From: Bacillota bacterium
Lineage (GTDB): Bacteria > Bacillota > Clostridia > Christensenellales > CAG-138
Assembly (NCBI GenBank): GCA_023435025.1
Contig: JAEYSE010000058.1
Coordinates: 1-19,640 of the forward strand
Direction: 5' to 3'
DNA: 19,640 nucleotides
The notes below the pieces were generated by a model. The model did no database searches. It was not told the origin of the DNA and saw only the letters and a program-made list of their open reading frames with translations. Position 1 is the stretch's first letter, and each line of letters starts with the position of its first letter. Of this stretch, positions 1 through 5,646 are shown piece after piece. The translations under genes were made by a program, and so were the position numbers.

Positions 1-1
1 G

Positions 2-304
2 CATCTAAGTCATTTTCATAATACTTTTCTTGCTTTAGGCCAATTTGATCTTGCTTTAAAAGTAAAAGAAGCGGAGATAAAACAAAACAAATCCGCTATG
101 GAGTGCTATTCAACAGATAAGGATTGGGTTATTTCTAAGCATCCGCGTTATGCCAGATATATAAACAAAACCGAATATTATGAAAAGCTCAAGGCACTAA
201 TTGATAACCATAGCTTTGAGGCAATTAAACAAATGATCAGCCAGAATGAAGAGTATTCAAGGAAGAGTTACGAAGAAAACTTTTTGGGTATTAAGTCAGT
301 ATAA
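2..304 (+). CDS. C-terminal 100 residues of an unrecognised protein (5' truncated by window edge)
   Basis: The frame is open from base 2 to a TAA at 302-304, so this is the tail of a longer gene; an internal ATG at 98 would give 68 residues but has no convincing ribosome binding site. The visible product is hydrophilic and looks mostly helical, rich in Lys, Glu, Tyr and Asn, with no membrane segment or motif I recognise. The codons are strongly AT-rich (about one third G+C by eye), unlike every other gene here, which suggests recent acquisition or a different genomic origin. No clear terminator follows; the 89 bp to the next gene hold only a short inverted repeat (GAAGAG/CTCTTC, about 313-327) without a T-tract. 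No function is assigned. Confidence 0.6.
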   Translation, partial: HLSHFHNTFLALGQFDLALKVKEAEIKQNKSAMECYSTDKDWVISKHPRYARYINKTEYYEKLKALIDNHSFEAIKQMISQNEEYSRKSYEENFLGIKSV

Positions 305-393
305 ATATGCAATGAAGAGGACCTCTTCCAGCGCATAACTAGTGAATTCCTTCTGGCAACCGAGTGCCTAATTTATGAATATTGCTGACCACG

Positions 394-540
394 TTATCTC
401 TGTTTGCGCCGTATTGCGTAGACAATCAGGCCAGCCAAGAGCAAGACGAGTGCCGTGCCAAGCAAAATTGTTCCGATACTCGGGCCGGAAACAAAAAAGG
501 CGGTCGGCCCGTCCGCGCCGCCGATGATGCCAATATCCAT
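394..540 (-). CDS. 48-residue membrane microprotein with GGADGPT motif (OadB/GcdB-like fragment)
   Basis: The small product begins MDIGIIGGADGPTAFFVSG, followed by one hydrophobic helix (about residues 20-42) and a basic tail RRKQR. The segment IGIIGGADGPT matches the signature region of the beta subunit of Na+-translocating decarboxylases (OadB, MmdB, GcdB), which are multi-spanning proteins of several hundred residues; only this segment is present. I chose the ATG at 540 because AAGGAG lies 8 bp before it, immediately after the pgeF stop. The 16-bp gap to pgeF implies cotranscription with nrdR and pgeF. A longer frame starting at 597 overlaps pgeF and lacks such a site. Short standalone proteins of this type are, as I recall, annotated in other Clostridia as decarboxylase beta subunits, but an enzymatic role alone is implausible. 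A membrane-anchored peptide of unknown role is the safest reading. Confidence 0.72.
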   Translation of the reverse strand: MDIGIIGGADGPTAFFVSGPSIGTILLGTALVLLLAGLIVYAIRRKQR

Positions 541-556
541 ATTACTTCTCCTTGAA

Positions 557-1453
557 TCATACAGCGGAAGTTTTAGTCGGGGTCTGCAAAAAAGCATCGT
601 CCGAGGCAGGAAGCAGCTGCAAAAACGCCGCCATGCCGCCTGTCTCCCCCCGGTCCCGCCGGTGGGAATACAGCCGCTCCGGGTCCTCGTATGTACAGGC
701 GTCCATTAAGGAAATATGTTCGGGTGGTATCCCGGCCTCCATAAACTGCGCCGCAGCGGCAAGCGGCAGGTCTATGTGTGCTTTTCCGGGTTTCCCGGGC
801 AATACGCAGGGAACGCCCGAAAATCCTGCCTGAAACCGCAGCCCCAATTCTTCATCCACTTCAAAACACGCCGCGCATATTCCCGGCCCCACACCTGCAA
901 GTATGTGTTTGGTGTCCGCGCCGTATTTTTGCTGCATCATCTGAGCCATTTTAAGGCCGATCTTTCCAAGCGTACCCTTCCAGCCAGCGTGCGCAAGGCC
1001 GATGCACCCGCGCACAGGGTCAAGCAGATAAAGTGGCAGGCAGTCCGCGTGTCCGGTGATGAGCGCGATGCGCGGATCATCCGTCACAAGGCCGTCGCAG
1101 GGGGGGAGGGGTTCGCGCAAGTAGCCAGAACCCGCATGAGACGCGTCCACAGCAAGCACAGTTGTCCCATGCTCAAAGCTGTCCATTACCATGCTATCCC
1201 AGGCAATGCCTGCAGCATTTGCAAACAGGCGGTAATTTTCCATAACGGTCTCCCGCCGTTCGTCAGGTCGGGTAAAGCTTAAATTAAGAGTATCGTAGGG
1301 CGGGCGGCTTATGCCGCCAGTACGCGCGGTGCAGCCGTGGTTGACAAGCCCGGTATCTGTTAACGCGGGCAGCGTAAAAAAGCCTATGCTGTCTTGCTCG
1401 TGGTATGTGTGACCTCTTTTGATGCCGAGAAGGGCGGCGGCGATATCGTTCAA
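557..1453 (-). CDS. pgeF: peptidoglycan editing factor PgeF (YfiH/YlmD, laccase-domain family)
   Basis: This 298-residue protein has the full Cu-oxidase_4/DUF152 pattern: the FEHGTT segment (His95), GHADCLP (His135, Cys138), HAGWKGT (His155), a GPGICAACFEV segment, and a C-terminal YSHRRD. The family is a cytoplasmic purine-nucleoside-phosphorylase-like enzyme, and in E. coli it keeps L-Ser out of the first stem-peptide position of peptidoglycan. The best start is TTG at 1453-1451, with GGGAG inside the end of nrdR about 8 bp upstream; no ATG precedes the conserved domain, which begins near residue 27. Only 2 bp separate the nrdR stop from this TTG, so translation is probably coupled. B. subtilis places its homologue ylmD beside ylmC, and the same neighbourhood is seen here with nrdR between. 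Length is slightly over the usual 240-280. Confidence 0.93.
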   Translation of the reverse strand: MNDIAAALLGIKRGHTYHEQDSIGFFTLPALTDTGLVNHGCTARTGGISRPPYDTLNLSFTRPDERRETVMENYRLFANAAGIAWDSMVMDSFEHGTTVLAVDASHAGSGYLREPLPPCDGLVTDDPRIALITGHADCLPLYLLDPVRGCIGLAHAGWKGTLGKIGLKMAQMMQQKYGADTKHILAGVGPGICAACFEVDEELGLRFQAGFSGVPCVLPGKPGKAHIDLPLAAAAQFMEAGIPPEHISLMDACTYEDPERLYSHRRDRGETGGMAAFLQLLPASDDAFLQTPTKTSAV

Positions 1454-1455
1454 GT

Positions 1456-1911
1456 TTATTTCTCCCTGAGCAGCAGCTCCAGCTCCTGCATAAACGTGTT
1501 GATGTCCTTAAACTGCCGGTATACGGATGCAAAGCGCACATAGGCGACTTCGTCGAGTTCTTTCAAACGCTGCATCACAAGCTCGCCGATGCGGGCTGTG
1601 GGGATTTCCTGTTCCAAAGTGTTAAACACCTCGCGCACAACGTCCTCTACCAACTTGTCCTGCGCTGCGGCGGATATGGGGCGCTTCTGACACGCCCTGC
1701 GCACGCCGGTCAATATCTTTGCGCTGTCAAAGGACTCCCGGCGGCCATCCTTTTTGATGACCATAATGGGAAGCTCTTCAATTTTCTCATACGTGGTAAA
1801 CCGTTTGCCGCAGGCCATGCATTCCCGGCGGCGACGGATGGCGGAGCCATCGTCGGTGGGGCGGCTGTCTATTACTTTACTCTCCAGGCAGGCGCAGTAC
1901 CGGCATTTCAT
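1456..1911 (-). CDS. nrdR: transcriptional repressor NrdR
   Basis: The 151-residue product is a typical NrdR in length and order: an N-terminal zinc ribbon with CxxC pairs at Cys3/Cys6 and Cys31/Cys34, the conserved KVIDSRP and RRRREC stretches, then an ATP-cone domain from about residue 46 to 136. NrdR senses dATP/ATP through the cone and represses ribonucleotide reductase genes by binding NrdR boxes. No nrd genes or NrdR boxes are seen in this window, so its targets lie elsewhere. The ATG at 1911 has GGAGG 7 bp upstream. A TG-C-TATACT extended -10 element lies at 1945-1953, so the gene may have its own promoter in the 72 bp after the ylmC-like gene. Its stop is 2 bp before pgeF. Confidence 0.96.
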   Translation of the reverse strand: MKCRYCACLESKVIDSRPTDDGSAIRRRRECMACGKRFTTYEKIEELPIMVIKKDGRRESFDSAKILTGVRRACQKRPISAAAQDKLVEDVVREVFNTLEQEIPTARIGELVMQRLKELDEVAYVRFASVYRQFKDINTFMQELELLLREK

Positions 1912-1944
1912 ACGGGTTCCTCCGTGTGCATATTTTTCAAGTTG

Positions 1945-1953
1945 AGTATAGCA
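1945..1953 (-). promoter_or_regulatory. probable extended -10 promoter of nrdR
   Basis: On the minus strand TGCTATACT matches an extended -10 element (TGnTATAAT with one mismatch), ending 33 bp before the nrdR ATG. No good -35 hexamer is seen at the right distance, which is tolerable for extended -10 promoters. Read-through from the ylmC-like gene is the alternative. Confidence 0.4.
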
Positions 1954-1983
1954 CAGGTCACCCGCCGCCGTATAGCCATTTTA

Positions 1984-2256
1984 CTAGTCCTTAGCCGGCA
2001 GTTCCACCAGTATCACGTCGTCCCCGATTTTTTTGATACACCTGCAGGAGATCACCAGTTCCTCCTCGCTGCGAATGATACCGAAAAACTTGCATGGGCC
2101 GGGTAAAACGATGGCGACCATGCGAACATCGTTGCAGTCGCAGATTTCCAGCTCGATATCGCATATGCGCCCTAAGCGCGCGCCATCGCAAATATTAATG
2201 ACATCCTTGCACTTGAGGTCAGTAAATGACGTAATGATTTCCTTGTCATGGCCCAC
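1984..2256 (-). CDS. ylmC: YlmC/YmxH family sporulation protein (PRC-barrel)
   Basis: The 90-residue product contains the family pattern TSFTDLKCKDVINICDG, RLG.ICDIE, AIVLPGP.KFFG and the C-terminal CIKKIGDDVILVE, which is a PRC-barrel-like fold. Members occur in endospore formers; the molecular role is not settled. I start it at GTG 2256 because AGGAAGGGGG lies a few bases upstream; the open frame continues upstream to 2307 but those residues (MFFGCICAYTARKG...) are not family-like. In B. subtilis ylmC follows sigG and precedes ylmD (pgeF); here nrdR and pgeF follow on the same strand, while rpsU rather than sigG lies upstream, separated by terminator-like hairpins. Confidence 0.9.
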   Translation of the reverse strand: MGHDKEIITSFTDLKCKDVINICDGARLGRICDIELEICDCNDVRMVAIVLPGPCKFFGIIRSEEELVISCRCIKKIGDDVILVELPAKD

Positions 2257-2394
2257 ATGGCGCACCCCCTTCCTTGCAGTGTATGCACAAATGCAGCCAA
2301 AAAACACCGGTAAGAGAGACGGAGGGTAAAATCAACCACCCGAATAGACATATTTTGCGTGCTAGGATTCGAGCATACTGGCACGACAAACTCA

Positions 2395-2418
2395 AAAAAG
2401 TGGCGTATGCCACTTTTT
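2395..2418 (-). terminator. hairpin terminator, second of a tandem pair after rpsU
   Basis: A perfect 10-bp stem (AAAAAGTGGC, loop GTAT, GCCACTTTTT) ends in a T-tract in both orientations. It lies 11 bp beyond the rpsU terminator and before the ylmC-like gene, so it probably acts as a backup terminator on the minus strand. A hairpin with the same core closes the LysE-family gene. Confidence 0.6.
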
Positions 2419-2424
2419 CGTAAA

Positions 2425-2452
2425 CAAAAACACCCGGCCATGGCCGGGTGTT
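2425..2452 (-). terminator. rho-independent terminator of rpsU
   Basis: A perfect inverted repeat, ACACCCGGCCA/TGGCCGGGTGT (2430-2451), is followed on the minus strand by TTTTTGTTTA. It begins 70 bp after the rpsU stop. Confidence 0.85.
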
Positions 2453-2521
2453 GTATGTAGCTGTGTTACAACTGCGCTGTACGGCGATAGGGGAAGTTTA
2501 AATAACAGCCGAAAGAAAAAC

Positions 2522-2692
2522 TCAATATTTACGCTTCCTTGCAGCTTCCGCTTTCTTTTTCCGCTTCACGCTGGGCTTTTCATAATGCTCACGCCTGCGA
2601 ACCTCCGCCAAAACGCCGGAGCGGGCGCACTTGCGCTTAAACCGTTTGAGAGCGCTCTCAAGAGACTCGTTTTCTCCAACACGGATTTCCAT
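2522..2692 (-). CDS. rpsU: 30S ribosomal protein bS21
   Basis: The 56-residue basic product matches bS21 from end to end: NESLESALKRFKRKCARSG, the AEVRRREHYEKPSVKRKKK core and the AARKRKY tail. It binds near the anti-Shine-Dalgarno end of 16S rRNA in the small subunit. I start at ATG 2692, giving a product of the usual size and a GAGGGGAGGG ribosome binding site about 9 bp upstream; the frame could be extended 9 residues to 2719 but those are not conserved. It is a single-gene unit with a near-consensus promoter (2773-2801) and its own terminator. The usual clostridial companion (a GatB/YqeY protein) is not adjacent. Confidence 0.96.
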   Translation of the reverse strand: MEIRVGENESLESALKRFKRKCARSGVLAEVRRREHYEKPSVKRKKKAEAARKRKY

Positions 2693-2772
2693 TTCCTTTA
2701 TCCCTCCCCTCTGATGCAACGTTACAGCCGTACAGTTGCAGTGCGTGCAGCGTGGCTGCGCAACACAAACAT

Positions 2773-2801
2773 ATTATAAGGGAGCGCATTCATGAAGTCA
2801 A
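2773..2801 (-). promoter_or_regulatory. sigma-A promoter of rpsU
   Basis: The minus strand reads TTGACT, 17 bp, TATAAT: five of six and six of six consensus bases with ideal spacing. Transcription would start near 2765, giving a leader of about 73 nt before rpsU. Strength fits a ribosomal protein gene. Confidence 0.88.
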
Positions 2802-2907
2802 CCGAAATATCAGACAGCAAAAAGCGGTGGAGGTTACCAGAATACCCGTGGTAGCATGAAGATAGCGTTTCCTGGCGGGAATTCCTGCGGGCTCCCAGGC
2901 CGAAAAC

Positions 2908-2942
2908 AAAAAAATGCCCTCCGGCGGGGAAGCCCGGAGGGC
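2908..2942 (-). terminator. strong rho-independent terminator with no protein gene directly upstream
   Basis: A 9-bp GC-rich stem, GCCCTCCGG/CCGGAGGGC, is followed on the minus strand by A and seven T residues (2908-2914). The nearest minus-strand protein gene, the HD-domain gene, ends 188 bp away at 3130, so the hairpin more likely ends a separate short transcript (see the small RNA entry). Confidence 0.85.
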
Positions 2943-3001
2943 GGCACTGGCGGTTGCTTCCAGTGTGTTGGGGGGGTGTCATCAGTAATCTGTTTGGTGA
3001 C
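2908..3001 (-). ncRNA. candidate small RNA, about 94 nt, three hairpins
   Basis: The transcript is predicted from a -10-like TACACT at 3008-3013 (minus strand), giving a start near 3001, and the terminator at 2908-2942. Reading 5' to 3' it folds into TGTCA/TGACA (3002-2998 with 2981-2977) holding an inner CAG/CTG, then CACTGG/CCAGTG with a 9-nt loop (2965-2960 with 2950-2945), then the terminator stem. No coding frame with a credible start crosses it. Four 11-bp repeats lie just upstream where an OmpR/PhoB-type activator would sit. It is not recognised as 6S RNA, tmRNA, SRP RNA or a known riboswitch. The alternative is the long 3' trailer of the HD-domain gene. Confidence 0.45.
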
Positions 3002-3007
3002 AGGTAA

Positions 3008-3062
3008 AGTGTACCTGGTTTTCATGAACCCCCCATGAACCGAACGTGAACTTTTCGTGTTT
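3008..3062 (-). promoter_or_regulatory. four tandem 11-bp repeats plus -10 element (PHO-box-like)
   Basis: On the minus strand four exactly phased 11-mers run from 3062 to 3019: AAACACGAAAA, GTTCACGTTCG, GTTCATGGGGG and GTTCATGAAAA. The shared core is GTTCAYG, the first copy being degenerate. TACACT at 3013-3008 serves as a -10; there is no -35 at the matching distance. Direct repeats at one helical turn, covering about -18 to -61, are the known geometry of OmpR/PhoB-family activators such as PhoP of B. subtilis (TTMACA-type repeats). Which regulator binds is unknown. Confidence 0.5.
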
Positions 3063-3129
3063 CCTTTTTCAACCTGCTGTGACGCCGAAAAGCAGGCGAA
3101 AACGGGGGCTTTTGAGCGCATTGGAATGC

Positions 3130-3615
3130 TTAAGACAAAAACATCCGGTCAAGATATCTTATGCCCGCGGCGGTGCGAAAGAGCGTTTCCCGGACGGAAC
3201 GCACCGCAGGAACGTCGTATTTGCCCTCATGAAGGTTTACCAGAAAATCAGCTTCAATCAAAATCTGATAATCTAGGCCGTCTATTTCCGTATATGTATG
3301 GTGCCTACCGATCAGATAACAGACGCGCTCGATGGTCGTTTCCTCAATTCCCAACCCTCCGAGCAGTTCGCGCGCTAGAGGCGGGCCTTCCTGCTCCTGA
3401 TAAGGGCCTGCGGCGCTCCCATACTTTTCTTCGCTCGGCTTTATGCCGATGTCGTGCGTAACGGCTGCGATTTCGAGTATTTGCTGCACATCCTCTGAAA
3501 GTCCTTCGCATTCGCCTATACTTTTTGCGAGTGCGTAAACCTTGAGAAAATGGTTGATACGTAAGATTTCCCCTGCGTAATAGCCGATCATGGCGTCAAT
3601 CACTTTGCCTGTCAT
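3130..3615 (-). CDS. HD-domain protein (putative metal-dependent phosphohydrolase)
   Basis: The 161-residue protein has an HD-fold pattern: His22 in the first helix (RINHFLKVYALAK), His54-Asp55 in AAVTHDIGIK, a GRHHTY segment in the middle and ADFLVN near residue 125. HD proteins usually hydrolyse phosphoester bonds of nucleotides; the substrate is unknown, and this single-domain form is often annotated as a phosphohydrolase only. I choose ATG 3615, which has GGGAGG about 5 bp upstream, over the upstream ATG codons at 3654 and 3651. It is divergent from the LysE-family gene; a TTGCGC-18-TATGAT promoter at 3650-3679 is likely. No obvious terminator follows closely. Confidence 0.85.
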   Translation of the reverse strand: MTGKVIDAMIGYYAGEILRINHFLKVYALAKSIGECEGLSEDVQQILEIAAVTHDIGIKPSEEKYGSAAGPYQEQEGPPLARELLGGLGIEETTIERVCYLIGRHHTYTEIDGLDYQILIEADFLVNLHEGKYDVPAVRSVRETLFRTAAGIRYLDRMFLS

Positions 3616-3649
3616 ATTTCCTCCCAGTTTACGTGGAGCATTTATGTTC

Positions 3650-3679
3650 ATCATAAACCCGAAGGCGCATAAAGCGCAA
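3650..3679 (-). promoter_or_regulatory. probable sigma-A promoter of the HD-domain gene
   Basis: The minus strand shows TTGCGC, 18 bp, TATGAT, placing transcription start near 3643, about 28 bp before the ATG at 3615. It is back-to-back with the promoter at 3696-3724. Confidence 0.5.
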
Positions 3680-3695
3680 CATGGCCTAGTTTTAC

Positions 3696-3724
3696 TTTAC
3701 AAACACGGGCGTATCGCATATACT
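3696..3724 (+). promoter_or_regulatory. sigma-A promoter of the LysE-family gene
   Basis: TTTACA, 17 bp, TATACT on the plus strand: each hexamer has one mismatch and spacing is ideal. Start near 3731, leaving a leader of about 25 nt. Confidence 0.75.
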
Positions 3725-3755
3725 TGCCAGAAATAAAAAATGAGGGGCGACTTAC

Positions 3756-4409
3756 ATGGGCAAACGGAGCCTTATTTGGCGGGGCCTCTGTCTCGGGATG
3801 CTTCTGCAACTGAGCATCGGGCCTGTATTCGTGCTGATACTTCAGACTGCCGTTGGCGGTGGGTTTCTCGCGGCGGAAGGCGCGGTGCTGGGCGTAGTAC
3901 TGATTGACGCAGCCTATATTGTGGCGGCCATATTAGGTCTGGGGACGCTCATCAACCAGAGCAAGCGCGTGCGTCGCGCGCTGCAGTGGATTGGCACGGG
4001 AGTACTGGTGCTTTTTGGGGTTGTTACAGTCTTGGGTGCGGCAGGTATTGCCGTTCTTCCGAGGCTGACGTTGTCAACAAATGCGGGTAGCGCCTTTGTG
4101 AAGGGCCTGCTGCTTACGCTGTCCAGCCCCCTTACCATCGTATTCTGGGCGGGTGTTTTTGCGGCGAAAATGGGAGAAGCACGGATGGGACAAAAGCAGG
4201 CGTTTTTGTTCGGCCTGGGTGCCGTCTTGTCCACACTGCTTTTTTTGACGCTCATTGCCTTACTTGGCGGAACGCTCGGAGGGTTTATAAATAATGTTTT
4301 GATGAATGCGCTCAATGCCCTGGTTGGGCTACTGCTTATCGGTTTTGGCATCCGTACGGCATTGAAAAAGCCACCGGGAGCGGTGGAAATGGAAACAAAA
4401 AAAAATTAG
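3756..4409 (+). CDS. LysE/RhtB-family amino acid exporter
   Basis: The 217-residue product is a small integral membrane protein with about six hydrophobic segments (roughly residues 10-30, 37-62, 75-98, 110-132, 145-170, 178-205). It carries the LysE-family features: an N-terminal GLCLGMLLQLSIGPVF helix, corresponding to the family's GxxxxxxPGP region, and LLLTLSSPLTIVFW, matching the usual NPK/NPL..FW segment in the fourth helix. The family exports amino acids or related metabolites by proton exchange. Substrate cannot be assigned. The ATG at 3756 has GAGGGG 9 bp upstream. It is a single-gene unit with its own promoter, ending at a hairpin shared with the convergent DUF4363 gene. Confidence 0.88.
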   Translation: MGKRSLIWRGLCLGMLLQLSIGPVFVLILQTAVGGGFLAAEGAVLGVVLIDAAYIVAAILGLGTLINQSKRVRRALQWIGTGVLVLFGVVTVLGAAGIAVLPRLTLSTNAGSAFVKGLLLTLSSPLTIVFWAGVFAAKMGEARMGQKQAFLFGLGAVLSTLLFLTLIALLGGTLGGFINNVLMNALNALVGLLLIGFGIRTALKKPPGAVEMETKKN

Positions 4410-4432
4410 AAAAGTGGCTACGCCACTTTTGC
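4401..4432. terminator. bidirectional terminator between convergent genes
   Basis: The stem AAAAGTGGC/GCCACTTTT (4410-4418 with 4422-4430, loop TAC) lies between the LysE-family stop (4409) and the DUF4363 stop (4437). A long A-run on the 5' side gives a T-tract for the minus strand, and the stem's own TTTT serves the plus strand. Confidence 0.8.
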
Positions 4433-4436
4433 AAAA

Positions 4437-4817
4437 TTACAAAAATGTTGACCAGGTAAACCCCTCGATGCATTTCAAATGCTTGGCGGTGGTGATGATG
4501 AACTCCAGCTCCATCAATGTCTGCGCCTCGTCCCTGGAATGGATGAGCTGAAGCGCAGCGCGAAGATCCGCATCCATTTGCTCTACCGACTCATGGTGCA
4601 AAAACAGCTGCAATATGTCCTTACTTTCCCGAAAACGCATGTTCATCCGCTGCACGTTATCCTGCGCCATTTCCCAATCCCCACGGTGGACGGCGTCCAC
4701 AGTGTTTTCCGAAATGCTGACGAGCTCATCGGAAAGCTCACAAAGATAACCGCTTGGGAATACGAACAACGCGATTAGTATGGCGATGCTCAGTACGTTT
4801 GCAATCCGTTTAGCCAT
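4437..4817 (-). CDS. DUF4363 family membrane-anchored protein
   Basis: The 126-residue product begins MAKRIANVLSIAILIALFVF, a single N-terminal helix (about residues 5-24) that may be an uncleaved anchor, followed by a helical domain with SDELVSISENTVDAV and W..A...V..M...F near its middle. This is the pattern of DUF4363, a family of unknown function found mostly in clostridia next to DUF421 genes, exactly as here. The ATG at 4817 overlaps the DUF421 stop (TAA at 4812-4810) by 8 bp, so translation is probably coupled. The frame extends upstream to 4967, but that part lies wholly inside the DUF421 gene and is a shadow. The domain most likely faces outside the membrane. Confidence 0.82.
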   Translation of the reverse strand: MAKRIANVLSIAILIALFVFPSGYLCELSDELVSISENTVDAVHRGDWEMAQDNVQRMNMRFRESKDILQLFLHHESVEQMDADLRAALQLIHSRDEAQTLMELEFIITTAKHLKCIEGFTWSTFL

Positions 4818-5541
4818 CCGTATTCTCCAGCTTGGCACCTGTTCTGCGCGAGCAGGTCCGGCCGCCCAGCTTCTCATAGCCTTGCGCGTGCAGCGTCCCG
4901 TCCGGGGACAGGCTTGCAAAAAACACCTCATTCGGGGCGGTGTAGTCCATGGCCTTGAGCTGCTCAATTAACCAGCTGTCCGTACAGCCGCAATGTTTCA
5001 GTGCTTTGTGGTGTATCTTGCCGTCGAGTATCAGCATTTCTGGCAGCCGGTCGGTATGCGGTTTCAGGTTCAGGTCTTTTAGCGTTGGCGCATGCTGGTC
5101 TCCCTTAAGGAGCACGCTCAAACTCCCATCCGTTTCTATAATCGCGTACGCAACGTCACTGATATCAAACACGTCCTTGTTGCGCAACTGCTCCATCAGG
5201 TCGCTTAACGAATAGCACGAGCTTCGCATGATCCCCTCCTGCACCTTGCCCTTGGAAATCAAAACCTGTGGCTTACCCGCAAGCATTTTTCTGACCCTCT
5301 CGCTTTTTAAAGACCCCCATGCGGCGAGCTGTTGCAGCAAAAACAGCGCCAGAATGGGGATAACGCCGTAGACAAGCGGGATGCTCGTATCTGCTATAGG
5401 ATCGGAGGCAAGATCCGCAATGAGCAGTGTAAAGACAAGATCAAACGGCTGCAGTTCGCTGATTTGGCGCTTTCCCATCAGCCGGATCACCATGAATATC
5501 AGGACATATAATATGATCGCGCGCAAAAACAGGATAAACAT
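4810..5541 (-). CDS. DUF421 (YetF-like) membrane protein
   Basis: The 243-residue protein has three N-terminal membrane helices (about residues 3-22, 38-55 and 57-76) containing VIRLMGKRQISELQPFDLVFTLLIADLASDPI, the hallmark of DUF421, and then a soluble two-part domain with PQVLISKGKVQEG and LKDLNLKPH. Paralogues such as YetF, YdfS and YrbG occur in spore formers and related domains are linked to spore inner-membrane properties; the biochemical role is unknown. I start at ATG 5541, which has AGGAGG 8 bp upstream; residues predicted further upstream are not family-like. It is the first gene of a two-gene unit with DUF4363. A terminator-shaped hairpin lies 36-70 bp upstream in its leader. Confidence 0.9.
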   Translation of the reverse strand: MFILFLRAIILYVLIFMVIRLMGKRQISELQPFDLVFTLLIADLASDPIADTSIPLVYGVIPILALFLLQQLAAWGSLKSERVRKMLAGKPQVLISKGKVQEGIMRSSCYSLSDLMEQLRNKDVFDISDVAYAIIETDGSLSVLLKGDQHAPTLKDLNLKPHTDRLPEMLILDGKIHHKALKHCGCTDSWLIEQLKAMDYTAPNEVFFASLSPDGTLHAQGYEKLGGRTCSRRTGAKLENTDG

Positions 5542-5575
5542 GGCATACCTCCTATAAAGTCTACTTTCTCCAAAC

Positions 5576-5610
5576 AAAAAAGGAAGTATGCGAAACGCGG
5601 ACTTCTTTTT
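5576..5610. promoter_or_regulatory. terminator-like hairpin between divergent DUF421 and amidase genes
   Basis: Arms AAAAAGGAAGT (5577-5587, one bulged G) and ACTTCTTTTT (5601-5610) enclose an inner GCG/CGC. On the minus strand it is followed by TTTTTTG, on the plus strand it ends in TTTTT. It sits upstream of DUF421, where no gene needs ending, so it may be an attenuator in the leader or a leftover terminator. Confidence 0.4.
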
Positions 5611-5627
5611 CGTTGCCTTCGCGCAAG

Positions 5628-5646
5628 ATATGCAAATGCTGCATAT
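5628..5646. repeat. 7-bp inverted repeat, possible operator
   Basis: ATATGCA, 5-bp spacer, TGCATAT: a perfect inverted repeat in the 164-bp space between divergent genes, 60 bp before the amidase TTG. The right arm overlaps a weak -10-like sequence (TATAGT). A regulator site is possible but unproven. Confidence 0.3.

Noticed and set aside
313..327. GAAGAG-GAC-CTCTTC hairpin as terminator of the left-edge gene
   Set aside because: The stem is short, and no T-tract follows on either strand.
341..352. ACTAGTGAATTC as proof of cloning-vector contamination
   Set aside because: Only 12 bases match and the flanks differ from the vector polylinker, so it is kept only as a caution within the edge finding.
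2834..3033. Minus-strand frame beginning MKTRYTLPVTKQITDD upstream of the terminator
   Set aside because: It reads straight through the terminator stem and T-tract, has a poorly spaced ribosome binding site and a low-complexity Pro/Arg tail; a noncoding transcript explains the region better.
4818..4967. Longer N-terminus for the DUF4363 protein
   Set aside because: The extra 50 residues lie within the DUF421 gene, are Arg/Pro-rich as shadow frames are, and would bury the N-terminal membrane anchor.
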